Of a stretch of DNA of 64,000 nucleotides, positions 8,452 through 17,864 are shown piece by piece. Each line of letters opens with the position of its first letter. Position 1 is the first letter of the stretch. The stretch lies in assembly GCA_963804885.1 (NCBI GenBank), contig CAWDSF010000002.1, positions 310,001 through 374,000 of the forward strand, in the 5' to 3' direction. The position numbers were made by a program, and so were the translations under genes. Source of the DNA: PALSA-1004 sp963804885. GTDB taxonomy: Bacteria > Pseudomonadota > Gammaproteobacteria > Burkholderiales > SG8-41. Below the pieces are notes generated by a model that worked only from the letters and a program-made list of their open reading frames with translations, was not told the DNA's origin and searched no databases.

Positions 8452-9281
8452 TTCGCCGCCGCGTGGTCCTTGATCGAGACGCGCCAGTGGATGCGGTCTT
8501 CTTCGGGCGGATAGTCGCCCGCCGCCTTGTGATACGAGCAGCGGTTGTCCCAGATCACGATATCGCCTTTTTGCCATTGGTGGCGGTACTGATCGGGCGG
8601 CTGCGCCATGAAGGCCGTCATCTCGTCGACGATCGCGTCGCTTTCGCTCGCGGTCAGGCCCTCAATGCTCAGGATCTTGTTCTGATCGAAGTAGAGCAGC
8701 TTGCGGCCGGTCTCCGGGTGCACACGGATAAGGGGATGCCGCACGGGCGGCACTTTGCGGTCTTCTTCGTTCAGCAGCGCATCCATCTTCTTGCGCCCGC
8801 CGTATTTGAACAAGCCGTACAACCCTTCGAGGCGGTCTTTGAGACGCTGCGGGAGTTGCTCGTATGCGGCATACGCGCTGGAAAAATGCGTGTCGCCGCC
8901 CTTGCTCGGGATCGCGATCGCGTAGAGCTGCGTGGCCTTGAACGGCACTTCCTCGTACGAGCCGTCGGTGTGAAAGCCTTCGGCGCCGCGCTTGTAGATA
9001 TTCCGGTCGAGCGTGCCGTCGGGACGAAACTTGTTCGCGCCGAGCAGCGTGATCTCCGGACAGTCGGGATGGCGCGTGACCTTGGACGGATGCGGCGAGA
9101 CGGTGCCGAAGCGGCGGCTGTACGCGAGAAAATCGGCAAGCTCCAGTTGCTGGCCGCGCACGCAAATGACATTGCAATCGAGCCAGGTCTGATAAATCTT
9201 CGCGAACGTCGCGTCGTCCATGGTTTTGACGTCGACGCCGGTAATCAGCGCGCCGATCGGCCCCATGTGGCGGATTTCCAT
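8448..9281 (-). CDS. TauD/TfdA family Fe(II)/2-oxoglutarate dioxygenase
   Basis: Non-heme iron dioxygenase of 277 residues, which couples 2-oxoglutarate decarboxylation to substrate hydroxylation. The iron triad is visible: GFHTDGSYEE gives His and Asp (about residues 103-105), and RCSYHKAAGDYP gives the distal His. RIHWRVSIKDH supplies the Arg that binds the 2-oxoglutarate carboxylate. A strong Shine-Dalgarno (CAAGGAGGAATAA) precedes the ATG. Relatives use taurine, 2,4-D, alkyl sulfates or aromatic ethers; the substrate here is not identifiable. It is translationally coupled to a Bug receptor. Confidence 0.93.
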   Translation of the reverse strand: MEIRHMGPIGALITGVDVKTMDDATFAKIYQTWLDCNVICVRGQQLELADFLAYSRRFGTVSPHPSKVTRHPDCPEITLLGANKFRPDGTLDRNIYKRGAEGFHTDGSYEEVPFKATQLYAIAIPSKGGDTHFSSAYAAYEQLPQRLKDRLEGLYGLFKYGGRKKMDALLNEEDRKVPPVRHPLIRVHPETGRKLLYFDQNKILSIEGLTASESDAIVDEMTAFMAQPPDQYRHQWQKGDIVIWDNRCSYHKAAGDYPPEEDRIHWRVSIKDHAAAN

Positions 9282-9800
9282 GCGGTTATTCCTCCTTGCC
9301 GGTCATGTTGCCACGGAAGATAGGGCGGGGCAATTCGCGCGGCGTTGCTGTCATCGGCGTGCAACTTAGAGTGCCTAACATGATGAAACGCGTGATGCGC
9401 TGCTCAAGCTCAACGAGAGCACGATTTGTCGCCGATTGCAGACAGAAAACGAACCATGGGGTCATTTTAAAATGAATGAACTTTGGCGCTGCGCCCTTTT
9501 CAAACTGCTTTCGTATCCAGGCAGCGAAAGCGGGGATTTCCGTACAGCAAAAATCGCACCCGCCTCGTCGATAATTTACTTATTGCACTGCAAAAGAGAC
9601 CGCCCGCCAAAAACAAGACGCCGAGCTATTGTGGAGTAACCGTTCCAGTAGCATAGTGGATATCGCCGGTTGAAGTTCGTCGCTTTCTGAGACATTCACG
9701 AGGGTTTCGTAGCGTCTATCGTTTCGGCACGGTCCATTTCCCGCCAACACCTGTCATCTCGAGAGGACTTGTCTTGCCAATTTCAGGGAGAACCATCGCC
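9282..9800. other. Long intergenic region between divergent genes, no gene seen
   Basis: About 520 bases separate the minus-strand dioxygenase from the plus-strand response regulator. A 67-codon open frame at 9436-9639 has no homology that I recognise, no convincing ribosome-binding site and poor codon bias, so it is not called. The stretch is less GC-rich than its flanks and should hold two divergent promoters. A loose candidate, TTGTGG with 17 bases to CATAGT, lies near 9630-9660. Confidence 0.5.
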
Positions 9801-10565
9801 ATGTTTACCGACGTCATACGTACCGCTGAAACCGAGCATGAGATTTTCTTTTTATTGACCTCTTATGCCGAGGCGGTACGTTACGACCGCCCGATCCAGC
9901 CGCTGCCCGAAGCTATTACGCGCCTGCCCGTCCGCGGCGTGGCCGACGTGTGGGAGCGTTTCGATCAACTGGTGCCTGAACTCGATGCCGCGTCGAAGCG
10001 GCTCGACGACAGGGCCGTGGCGCTCATCAAGCAGGCGCTGCACACCTATGGAACGGCGCTGGGCCGGCTGCAGGTGCTCGATAAAGAAAAGCCGGCAAGC
10101 GCAGAGACGCAAGCGGGGGCCGAGATCGCCGGCCGCGCGCGCGAGCCGCTGGAAATATTGCTGGTGGAAGACAATCCGGCGGACGTGCGCATGACGCGCG
10201 AAGCGCTCGAAGTGGCCGGGGTGCGGCACCAGCTGCACGTCGTCAATGACGGTGTCGATGCGCTTTCGTATCTCTGCCGCACGATCAGAGCGGAAGACGC
10301 GCCTAAACCGGACGTCGTTCTGCTCGACCTCAACATTCCGCGCTTGAGCGGGCACGAGGTGCTCGGCGAGATCAAGCGCCGCGACGATCTGAAGAACATT
10401 CCCGTGGTCGTCCTGACATGCTCGAATGCGGACCGGGACATGCTGAAAAGTTTCGGCATGCAGGCCGACCGTTACGTGACCAAGCCGGCGGGCCTGCAGG
10501 CGTTCGTCTGGGAGATGAAAAAAATCGAAGCGCTCGGCGGCGCCGCCAAGGAGCACTCAGCCTAG
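9801..10565 (+). CDS. Rcp1-like response regulator with extra N-terminal domain
   Basis: Protein of 254 residues. The C-terminal half is a receiver domain: EILLVEDNPADVRMTREALE (acidic pocket), VVLLDLNIPRLSG (phospho-acceptor Asp), VVVLTCSNADRDM (Thr) and RYVTKPAGL (Lys). The EDNPADVRM wording is typical of the Rcp1 group that partners with phytochrome-type kinases. The N-terminal 115 residues (from MFTDVIRTAETEHEIFFLL) look helical and are not a known output domain. The ATG at 9801 with AGGGAG upstream is preferred over a TTG at 9774. No kinase is adjacent, so its partner is unknown. Confidence 0.85.
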   Translation: MFTDVIRTAETEHEIFFLLTSYAEAVRYDRPIQPLPEAITRLPVRGVADVWERFDQLVPELDAASKRLDDRAVALIKQALHTYGTALGRLQVLDKEKPASAETQAGAEIAGRAREPLEILLVEDNPADVRMTREALEVAGVRHQLHVVNDGVDALSYLCRTIRAEDAPKPDVVLLDLNIPRLSGHEVLGEIKRRDDLKNIPVVVLTCSNADRDMLKSFGMQADRYVTKPAGLQAFVWEMKKIEALGGAAKEHSA

Positions 10566-10575
10566 CTGCTCGTCG

Positions 10576-11005
10576 TTACGTGCGCTCCTCAAAGCCTCGC
10601 AAAGCATCGAGGGTCTTCTCCCAGGCTGCCTGAAATTCCTGGCTGGCATTCCCGCCCGGGCCGCCGACGCGCCACAGCACCCAGTGTCGATTGACGGGCG
10701 CAAACGGAATCGCGATAGCTTTATTTCCAGTCACGTCGGCCCAGGTTTGGGTGCGCGCATGGTAAGTAAGGCCAACCAGGTACTGTTTCCCGTGGTCCGG
10801 CCCGATCGAGGTACATATGCGAAATCACGTTGCTCCTGTTCGGAGCGGGCCGCAGCTCGACACCCTTGGATTGTAAATAGGCCAACAGCGCGGCGCGCTC
10901 CTTGGCCGTGGCAGCGTTTTCTTCCGGGAGTGCGGCGGCGGAGCATAAGTTCATACAAGCGAGCGCCGCGATGAACGCGCAGATAAAAGAATTTCTGCCA
11001 GTCAT
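10576..11005 (-). CDS. Small exported protein, frameshifted
   Basis: The N-terminal frame (start 11005) encodes a signal peptide (CAFIAALACMNLCSAAA) and then a helical part with AAYLQSKGVEL-like sequence (LLAYLQSKGVELRPAPN). Near 10801-10803 the frame changes by one extra base in a GGG run (minus strand). The other frame continues as DHGKQYLVGLTYHARTQTW, NKAIAIPFAPVNRHWVLW and AAWEKTLDALRGFEER before a TAA at 10576. Removing one base gives an intact protein of about 142 residues. Family unknown. Its start overlaps the upstream hydrolase stop as ATGA. Confidence 0.65.
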
Positions 11006-11823
11006 CGGATTGAGCTTCGGCGGTTGCTTAGGAGGAAGCGCAGCAGCTCCTTCGCGCAGCGGTCGGGAACTTCATCCGTGATGTTGTGCGGCATGCCTTC
11101 GTAGACCACGAATTCGCAATCGGGGATCTGGCGCTCGATCAACCGGTATTCGTCGACCGACAGAATAGGGTCCGCGCCGGGCACGACGACCAGCACCGGG
11201 CAGCGTATCCGGCCCAGGTCGGGCACGAGATCGATTTGCACCATCATCGGCACGAAGCGCACGAGCGTTTCGACGTCGGTGCGGGCGGACTCTTCGATGA
11301 ACCAGTCGACAAAACCCGGTTCCACGCGATCGATCGCGATGCGGTCGGCAATGGTTTCACGCAGAAATCCCGCGATGCCTTTGCCGCGGATGCTTTTGAG
11401 CCAGCCGGTGCGGTCGGTTTTGCTGTTCTTCATGCCGGGTACCGCCGCGAAGCTTGCCAGCGATTTGACGCGCTGCGGATAACGGATCGCGACGCCCTGC
11501 GCGATGATGCCGCCCGCCGACGAGCCTGCCAAATGAGCGGATTCGATGCGGAGGTGATCGAGCAATTCAATGACGTCCCGTTCTAGGCGCTCGAATTCAA
11601 GAAGCTGGTCGCCGGCCGGCGCAGCGGAGTCTCCGTGGCCGCGCATGTCCATGCGCACGACGCGAAAATCCCGCGCGAGATGCGGCACCCACGCATAAAA
11701 GCGCCGCGAGCTGCCCATCGCCGCATGCAGCATGACGAGCGTATCCTTGCGCGCCCAGGGATCGGTGTAGTCGTCGACGGCGTAGCGCAGGTTCAGGCCG
11801 TCGCTGGTGGTGAAAGTTTCCAT
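11002..11823 (-). CDS. Alpha/beta hydrolase
   Basis: Alpha/beta-hydrolase-fold enzyme of 273 residues. The oxyanion region is LVMLHAAMGSSRRFYAWV, the nucleophile elbow is LAGSSAGGIIAQG (Ser in GSSAGG), the acid is probably in VVPGADPILSVDEY, and the His is in YEGMPHNITDEVP. It starts right after a Bug receptor gene and overlaps a small exported protein gene by ATGA, so the three may form one transcript. The substrate is unknown; relatives include enol-lactone hydrolases and C-C bond hydrolases. Confidence 0.88.
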   Translation of the reverse strand: METFTTSDGLNLRYAVDDYTDPWARKDTLVMLHAAMGSSRRFYAWVPHLARDFRVVRMDMRGHGDSAAPAGDQLLEFERLERDVIELLDHLRIESAHLAGSSAGGIIAQGVAIRYPQRVKSLASFAAVPGMKNSKTDRTGWLKSIRGKGIAGFLRETIADRIAIDRVEPGFVDWFIEESARTDVETLVRFVPMMVQIDLVPDLGRIRCPVLVVVPGADPILSVDEYRLIERQIPDCEFVVYEGMPHNITDEVPDRCAKELLRFLLSNRRSSIR

Positions 11824-11832
11824 AGTCCCGGG

Positions 11833-12825
11833 TTACTTCTGGCGCATCGCGTCTTTGATCAACTTGCCCGAAACGGCGATGTCGGACTTGATGAACGCGG
11901 CAAATTCTTCCGGCGAGCTGCCGACGATCTCGGCGCCGGAGTTGAAGAATTTTTCCTTGATGTCGGCGGTGTTGAGGATCTTCACGATCTCGTGATTGAG
12001 CCGGTTGACGATGGCCGTGGGCGTTCCCATCGGCGCCCACATGCCGAAGACGCCGTACGATTCATAGCCTTTGAGCCCCGAGGCTGCGGCGACGGTCGGC
12101 AATCCGGGCGCGAGCGCGGACGGGCGGGCAGTGGTTACCGCCAGTGCGCGCAATTTCCCCGCCTTTATTTGCGGCGCCACGGATATGAAGCTGGGAAACA
12201 TGAGATCGGCCTCGCCGCCAATCACGCCGAGCAGCGCCGGCCCCGTTCCTTTGTATGGTACATGGACGATATTGACGTTGGCCATGTTCTTGAACAGTTC
12301 CGCGGCGATAAACACTGCGCCGCCGTTCGTGCCGGGAGACGCGTAGTTCAGCACGCCCGGTTTTGCTTTCGCCAGTGCGATCAGCTCTTTCACGGATTTG
12401 ACCGGCATCGACGGATGCACGACGAGCACATTGGGCGAACTCGCGATCAGGGTGATGGGCGCGAGGTCGCGCACGGGGTCCCACGCCAGGTTTTCCAGCA
12501 GGAACTGCGTGATCCAGACCGGGCTTCCCCAGCAGAGCAGCGTGTAGCCGTCAGCCGGTGATTTGATGACGATCTCGGCCGCGGTGTTGCCGCGGTTATC
12601 GACGATCACCTGTTGCGCGAAGCTGCGGGTGAGCGCCTGCGAAATCAGGCGCGCGGCGAAGTCGCTGCCGCTGCCGGCCGGGGTGGTGATTACGCGCACT
12701 ACCCGATCGGGGTAATTTTGCGCGAAGGCCGGAGTTGCGCCGGTGACCAGGCTGCCAGCTATTAGCGTGCATGCCGCAGCGCGAGCGGCCACGCGGAGTG
12801 CCGCAACTAATCCCGGCGCCGCCAA
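11833..12825 (-). CDS. Bug/TctC-type receptor (3)
   Basis: Periplasmic receptor of up to 330 residues. After a hydrophobic leader ending PAFAQ come NYPDRVVRVITTPAGSGSDF, VIVDNRGNTAAEIV, DGYTLLCWGS, and the mid-domain VNIVHVPYKGTGPALLGVIG. The start is uncertain: a TTG at 12825 gives the longest signal peptide, and a GTG 21 bases inside is possible. There are no clear ribosome-binding bases for either. It is followed 9 bases later by an alpha/beta hydrolase, a receptor-plus-enzyme pair seen repeatedly in this window. Confidence 0.88.
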   Translation of the reverse strand: MAAPGLVAALRVAARAAACTLIAGSLVTGATPAFAQNYPDRVVRVITTPAGSGSDFAARLISQALTRSFAQQVIVDNRGNTAAEIVIKSPADGYTLLCWGSPVWITQFLLENLAWDPVRDLAPITLIASSPNVLVVHPSMPVKSVKELIALAKAKPGVLNYASPGTNGGAVFIAAELFKNMANVNIVHVPYKGTGPALLGVIGGEADLMFPSFISVAPQIKAGKLRALAVTTARPSALAPGLPTVAAASGLKGYESYGVFGMWAPMGTPTAIVNRLNHEIVKILNTADIKEKFFNSGAEIVGSSPEEFAAFIKSDIAVSGKLIKDAMRQK

Positions 12826-12870
12826 TTGCTACAGCTTTGAAGCAATGTGAAGCAGCTCAAGCCGGTTCAT

Positions 12871-13185
12871 TTATTCCTGGGCCTTCGCGCACTTGTTGTC
12901 CGATGGAGCCTCGCATCCGCCGAGACATTTAACGGCGCCCGTGTAATCGGTTTCCGCCCCGCCGCCCACCTGATTCGAGCAACGTACATTGCCGGCCCGA
13001 TCGCGGCGACATTGGCCGTTCCCGCACACCACTTGCCCGCTGTTGTCCCTGACTGCGCCGCCGCCGGGATGCTGCGAGCAAAAAACCACGCCGTTGCGAT
13101 CCCTCGTGCAATCGGCAAGCGCGTAGCCGAGGCCTAAGGTAACTTCGAGCAGCAGGACGACGAGAATGCGGAAAAACAGGTTCAT
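12871..13185 (-). CDS. Small secreted Cys-rich protein with two internal repeats
   Basis: Protein of 104 residues with a signal peptide (ILVVLLLEVTLGLGYALA). The mature part contains eight or so Cys and two similar units of about 33 residues. Each reads C-x-RDR-x-G-x-V-x-C-S followed by GGGA and D-x-x-G-x-V-x-C (CTRDRNGVVFCS and CRRDRAGNVRCS; VRDNSGQVVC and ETDYTGAVKC). Disulfide-stabilised repeats are likely. No function is known. It sits upstream of a Bug receptor on the same strand. Confidence 0.8.
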   Translation of the reverse strand: MNLFFRILVVLLLEVTLGLGYALADCTRDRNGVVFCSQHPGGGAVRDNSGQVVCGNGQCRRDRAGNVRCSNQVGGGAETDYTGAVKCLGGCEAPSDNKCAKAQE

Positions 13186-13515
13186 GGCAGGCTCCTATGT
13201 GAGTGGCGGACACTGCGCGACATCGTGCATTTCCTCGAGCGCTTAATGCATGAGGCGGCGCTTGACCGCAATCATACATTGCTCGCGCCGGTCGGTTCAT
13301 CCGTGCCGCGCGTCCGGATTAGAGTCGAGTTCCAATTCTGGGCACCCCGTCCGTAACAACAAGTGGTTGGTAACCTTTAAGTGACATAGTCTGAGATCAT
13401 CAATACAGCTGATGGCGCGAACACGGTATAGCCGCCCCAGCGGGGCGCGTGTATGCTGATGTGCGCGAATGAGGCCGCGTTCTAGCGACCTGTTCGCGGC
13501 GAGAGGGATGACGAG
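13186..13515. other. Intergenic region ahead of the fatty-acid island, no gene seen
   Basis: This 330-base stretch lies between a minus-strand gene and the plus-strand acyl-CoA dehydrogenase, so it should hold divergent promoters. A perfect short inverted repeat, CGCCCC-AGC-GGGGCG, lies at 13433-13447. It could be an operator or the stem of a leader hairpin for the fatty-acid operon. No clear FadR/PsrA-type site was recognised. Confidence 0.45.
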
Positions 13516-16012
13516 ATGAATGCGTGGCTGATCGTGCTGGCGATGTTTGCCGCCGCCTGGGTTTGTGCCTATCGCCGCTATAGCGCGCTCGGCTGGACGG
13601 CAGTCATCGGTGTTGGCATCGCCGCGTTGACTTTCGCCGGAAATATTTCCCAGCCGCTGATCATCGCTTTGTGGGTCGCGTTCGCGATCGGCGCGCTGCT
13701 CTTCAATCGCTCGCCGATCCGGCGCACGGTCGTAGGCGCGCCGCTGCTCGCGTTGTTCCGCAAGATCCTGCCGCACGTTTCGCAAACCGAGCAGGAAGCG
13801 CTCGATGCCGGCACCGTGTGGTGGGACGGCGATTTGTTCAGCGGCAATCCCGACTGGAACAAGCTGCTTGCGTTTCCCAAGCCGACGCTGAGTGCCGAGG
13901 AGAGGGCGTTCGTCGACGGCACCGTCGACGAAGTGTGCGCGATGCTCGACGACTGGAAAATCACGCACGAGCTGCTCGATCTGCCGCCGCACGTCTGGCA
14001 ATTCATCAAGGACAAGGGTTTTCTCGGCATGATCATCCCGAAGCAATTCGGGGGACTCGGCTTTTCGGCGCTCGCGCATTCCGAGGTGGTGACCAAGCTC
14101 ACGACGCGCAGCGGCACGGCGGCGGTATCGGTGATGGTGCCGAACTCACTCGGGCCCGCGGAACTGCTGCTGCACTACGGCACCGACTCGCAGAAAAACT
14201 ATTATCTGCCGCGGCTCGCGAAAGGCCTCGAGATGCCGTGCTTTGCGCTGACGAGCCCCGAAGCGGGCTCCGACGCCGGCGGCATTCCGGATTTCGGCAT
14301 CGTGTGCCGCGCCGAGTGGGAGGGCAAGCCTGACGTGCTGGGCATCCGGCTCACGTGGGAGAAGCGCTATATCACGCTGGGGCCGATCGCGACGCTGCTG
14401 GGACTCGCGTTCCGCCTTTACGATCCCGCGCATATTCTCGGCAAGCATGACGACGTGGGCATCACGCTCGCGCTGATACCGACGAAGACGCCGGGCGTGC
14501 AGATCGGGCGCCGCCATTTGCCGCTCAACGCGGTCTTCATGAACGGCCCGAACTGGGGCAAAGACGTATTCATTCCGATGGATTACGTGATCGGCGGCGT
14601 CGATTACGTGGGTCAGGGTTGGAAGATGCTGATGAACTGTCTTGCCGCCGGGCGCTCGATTTCTCTGCCGGGCAACGGCACCGGCATGGCGAAATTGTGT
14701 GCGCTGACGACCGGCGCGTACGGACGCGTGCGCACGCAGTTCAAAATGCCGGTCGGCCATTTCGAAGGCGTCGAGGAAGCGATCGCGCGCATCGGCGGCC
14801 ACGCTTATCTGATGGAAGCCGCGCGCGTGATGACCGCGGGTGCGATCGACCTCGGCGAGAAACCGTCGGTCGTGTCCGCCATCGTCAAATACCATCTGAC
14901 CGAGCTCGCGCGCATCGTGATGAACGATGCGATGGACGTGCATGGCGGCAAGGGCATATGCATGGGACCGGGCAACTATCTCGCGCGCGGTTACCAGAGC
15001 GTGCCGATCGCAATCACCGTCGAGGGCGCGAACATACTCACGCGTTCGATGATCATTTTCGGGCAGGGCGCGATTCGCGGCCATCCGTACGTGCTGAAGG
15101 AAATCGCGGCGACCCAGGAAGCCGACCATCGCAAGGCGCTGGTTGATTTCGATTCCGCATTTTTCGGGCACGTCGCGTTCGTGGTGTCCAACTTCGCGCG
15201 CACGCTGTGGATGGGCCTCACGCGCGCCGTATTCGCCGGCGCGCCCGGCGATTCGCATACACATCGTTACTATCAGAAGCTCACGCGACTTTCGAGCGGC
15301 TTCGCGCTGCTGTCGGACGCCGCGATGTTCGTGCTCGGCGGCTCGCTCAAGCGGCGCGAGCGGCTGTCCGCGCGCCTGGGCGACATTCTGAGCTGGCTGT
15401 ACCTCGCGTCGGCCGTGCTGAAACGTTATGAAGACAGCGGGCGTCCCGCGGACGACCTGCCGCTCGTGCATTGGGCGATGCAGGATGCACTGCACAAGAT
15501 CCAGCACGCGGTTTACGGCCTGCTCGAAAATCTGCCGAACCGGTTCGTCGCCGTCGTCCTGCGGTTCGTCGTATTTCCCGTATGGCCGCGAGTTCGAGCT
15601 GCCGCGCGACGCCATCGGGCACGCAGTAGTGAACACGCTGCTCGAGCCCGGGCCCGCGCGCGAACGGCTGACCGCCGGCGTCTTCATACCGAAGACCGAG
15701 GAAGAGCCGGTCGGCGCGCTCGAAGCAGCGCTGCGCGCAGTGATCGCGGCCGAACCCGTGGAAGCGAAAATGCGCGCCGCGACCAAAGCGGGCGCGCTCA
15801 CTGGCCGCTTCGCCGACGAGATCGCGGAGCAGGCCGTCGCCAAAGGCGTTATTACGGCGGCCGAGTCGCGCCTGCTCGATCGCGCGCATGAGCTGCGGCG
15901 CAAAGTCATCATGGTCGATGATTTCCCGCGCGATCTCGGCAAATCTGAAATATTCCAGACCACGCAACCGGTGACCTTCGAGACGCTGCGGGGAGCGTTG
16001 CAACACAAATAA
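13516..16012 (+). CDS. fadE: FadE-type acyl-CoA dehydrogenase, one frameshift
   Basis: Large acyl-CoA dehydrogenase (about 831 residues if repaired), equivalent to enterobacterial FadE, which performs the first step of beta-oxidation. Two or three N-terminal membrane segments (IVLAMFAAAWVCAYRRYSAL; VIGVGIAALTFAGN; IIALWVAFAIGALLF) precede the catalytic core with IPKQFGGLGFSALAHSEVV, CFALTSPEAGSDAGGIPDFG and VHGGKGICMGPGNYLARGYQ. The frame breaks at a CCC run at 15577-15579: after RFVVFP the sequence continues in the +1 frame as YGREFELPRDAIGHAVVN and ends properly at 16012. One extra C explains this. It opens the fatty-acid island. Confidence 0.9.
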
Positions 16013-16036
16013 GCCGCCGATACAAATCAAATGCGA

Positions 16037-16138
16037 GCCACAGAGGACACAGAGAACACCAAGACATGCAAAAGAGCGAGAATTGCTCCTCTGACTCATG
16101 ATTTTTGTTTCCTCTGCGAACTCTGTGCCCTCTGTGGC
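16037..16138. repeat. Period-9 CACAGAGGA inverted repeat
   Basis: The left arm is GCCACAGAGGACACAGAG and the right arm ends CTCTGTGCCCTCTGTGGC, a long inverted repeat with an unmatched centre of about 60 bases. Each arm is made of 9-base units such as CACAGAGGA. It lies between fadE and the enoyl-CoA hydratase, ending 22 bases before the ATG. A close copy sits at 46030-46127. Such CACAGAGG elements are dispersed in many environmental genomes. Confidence 0.8.
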
Positions 16139-16160
16139 AAATTTTTTCTGAAGTTTTAAT

Positions 16161-16949
16161 ATGACTTCTGGAACTCTGGCGTACGCAGTAGCCGACGGCG
16201 TGGCGACGATCACGCTCAATCGCCCGCAGGTCATGAATGCGCTCAATGCGGACATGATCATGCGTCTGCGCGAGGTGTGCGAGAAAGCGCGCGACGATCA
16301 GGCGGTGCGCGTCGTCGTGCTGCGCGGCAACGGCCCGGCATTTCTGGCGGGCGGCGACGTCGCGCTGTTTCATGCCAATCTGCCGACCCTGCCTGCGATG
16401 GTCGAGAAGCTTGCCGGCGAACTCCATCATGCGATCGTCGCGTTGCGCGAGATGCCCAAGCCGGTGCTCGCATCGGTGCACGGCGCGGTCGCTGGCGCGG
16501 GCGTGAGCCTGCTCGCCGCGGCCGATCTCGCGATCGCTGCTGCCGACACCAAATTCACGCTTGCGTATAGCAAGATCGCGACCAGTCCCGACGGCGGCAG
16601 CACTTATTTTCTGCCGCGCATCGTCGGCACGCGCAAGGCGCTCGAACTGATGATGCTGTCGGATGCATTCGACGCGCCGACGGCGCTCGATCTCGGGCTC
16701 GTCAACTGGGTCGTGCCGGCCGCGGAACTCGCAGCGGCGACCGCCAAGCTCGTACAGCGGCTCGTGAGAGGCCCGACCGTTGCGTACGGCGAAACCAAAG
16801 CGCTGGTCAATCGCACGTTCGAGCGCGCGCTGACTGGCCAACTGGCCGCAGAGGCGCAGGCGTTCGTGCGCTGCGCTGCGACGCGGGATCTCGCCGAGGG
16901 TGTCACCGCGTTCGTCGAGAAACGCAAGCCGGACTTCGAGGGACACTGA
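16161..16949 (+). CDS. Enoyl-CoA hydratase/isomerase family protein
   Basis: Crotonase-fold enzyme of 262 residues. Conserved regions are ATITLNRPQVMNALNADM, the oxyanion loop FLAGGDVALFHANL, SVHGAVAGAGVSLLAAADLA and SPDGGSTYFLPRIVGTRKAL. One oxyanion-hole Gly pair is present; the position that is Glu-164 in rat hydratase appears as Asp in SPDGG, and the other Glu is not conserved (GAVAGAG), so the protein may be an isomerase-like (PaaG-type) enzyme and not a classical hydratase. It is the second gene of the fatty-acid island. Confidence 0.9.
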   Translation: MTSGTLAYAVADGVATITLNRPQVMNALNADMIMRLREVCEKARDDQAVRVVVLRGNGPAFLAGGDVALFHANLPTLPAMVEKLAGELHHAIVALREMPKPVLASVHGAVAGAGVSLLAAADLAIAAADTKFTLAYSKIATSPDGGSTYFLPRIVGTRKALELMMLSDAFDAPTALDLGLVNWVVPAAELAAATAKLVQRLVRGPTVAYGETKALVNRTFERALTGQLAAEAQAFVRCAATRDLAEGVTAFVEKRKPDFEGH

Positions 16950-16989
16950 AGCCGGCGCGCTGGACGACGTTGGCAAAGCAGGAGGGCAT

Positions 16990-17808
16990 ATGTCGCTGAA
17001 AGGCAAAACCATCTTCATCACGGGTGCCAGCCGCGGCATCGGCCGCGAGATTGCGCTCAAATGCGCGCGCGACGGCGCAAACATCGTGATAACCGCGAAG
17101 ACCGTCGAGCCGCACGCCAAGTTGTCCGGCACGATACACACGGTCGCCGCCGAGGTCGAAGCGGCGGGCGGGCACGCGCTCGCCGCGCAGCTCGACGTGC
17201 GCGAGGAGAGTTCGGTGGCCGCAGCGGTCGAAATCGCGGTTGCAAGATTTGGTGGCATCGACGTCCTGGTCAACAACGCGAGCGCGATCATGCTGACCGG
17301 CACGCTGCAGACACCGATGAAGCGCTTCGACCTGATGTTCGGCGTCAACGTGCGCGGCACGTTTGCGTCCTCGCAGGCGTGCATTCCGCACCTCATGAAG
17401 GCGCCAAACCCGCACATCCTGAACCTGTCGCCGCCGCTCAACCTCGACGCCAAATGGTTCAAGAATCACACCGCTTACACGATGTCGAAATATGGCATGA
17501 GCATGTGCACGCTCGGCATGTCGGCGGAGCTGGCCGCGAGCGGCATCGCGGTCAACTCGTTGTGGCCGCGCACCACGATCGCGACGGCGGCCATCGAAAT
17601 GAACTTTCCGCCGGAAATCATGCGCGCGAGCCGCAAGCCCGCCATCATGGCCGACGCGGCGCACGCGATATTCAACCGCGATAGCCGCCGCCACACTGGC
17701 AATTTCTACATTGATGAGGCAGTATTGCGCGAAGAAGGCATTGCCGATTTTGCGCAGTATGCGGTGGCGCCGGGAACGCCGCTGTATCCGGACCTGTTCC
17801 TGGACTGA
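16990..17808 (+). CDS. SDR family oxidoreductase, HSDL2-like
   Basis: Short-chain dehydrogenase of 272 residues. The cofactor loop is ITGASRGIGREIALKCARDG, followed by VLVNNASAIMLTGTL and the catalytic Ser/Tyr/Lys set in LNLSPPLNLDAKW and YTMSKYGMSMCTLG. The wording resembles hydroxysteroid-dehydrogenase-like 2 proteins, linked to lipid metabolism. The start at 16990 has GGAGGG 3 bases upstream; the longer frame from 16900 overlaps the hydratase gene. It lies between the hydratase and the acyl-CoA ligase, so a role in acyl-chain oxidation is likely. Confidence 0.9.
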   Translation: MSLKGKTIFITGASRGIGREIALKCARDGANIVITAKTVEPHAKLSGTIHTVAAEVEAAGGHALAAQLDVREESSVAAAVEIAVARFGGIDVLVNNASAIMLTGTLQTPMKRFDLMFGVNVRGTFASSQACIPHLMKAPNPHILNLSPPLNLDAKWFKNHTAYTMSKYGMSMCTLGMSAELAASGIAVNSLWPRTTIATAAIEMNFPPEIMRASRKPAIMADAAHAIFNRDSRRHTGNFYIDEAVLREEGIADFAQYAVAPGTPLYPDLFLD

Positions 17809-17864
17809 AATTGCGGCGCGATGCGTGAAAAAAGACTGATAAGACTGTAAACCGAGGAGCAGTC

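Noticed and set aside
9436..9639. 67-codon frame in the 520-base intergenic region
   Set aside because: No ribosome-binding site, no similarity and a composition unlike its neighbours.
14146..16008. 620-codon antisense frame opposite fadE
   Set aside because: Shadow of the conserved dehydrogenase; no start signal and no similarity.
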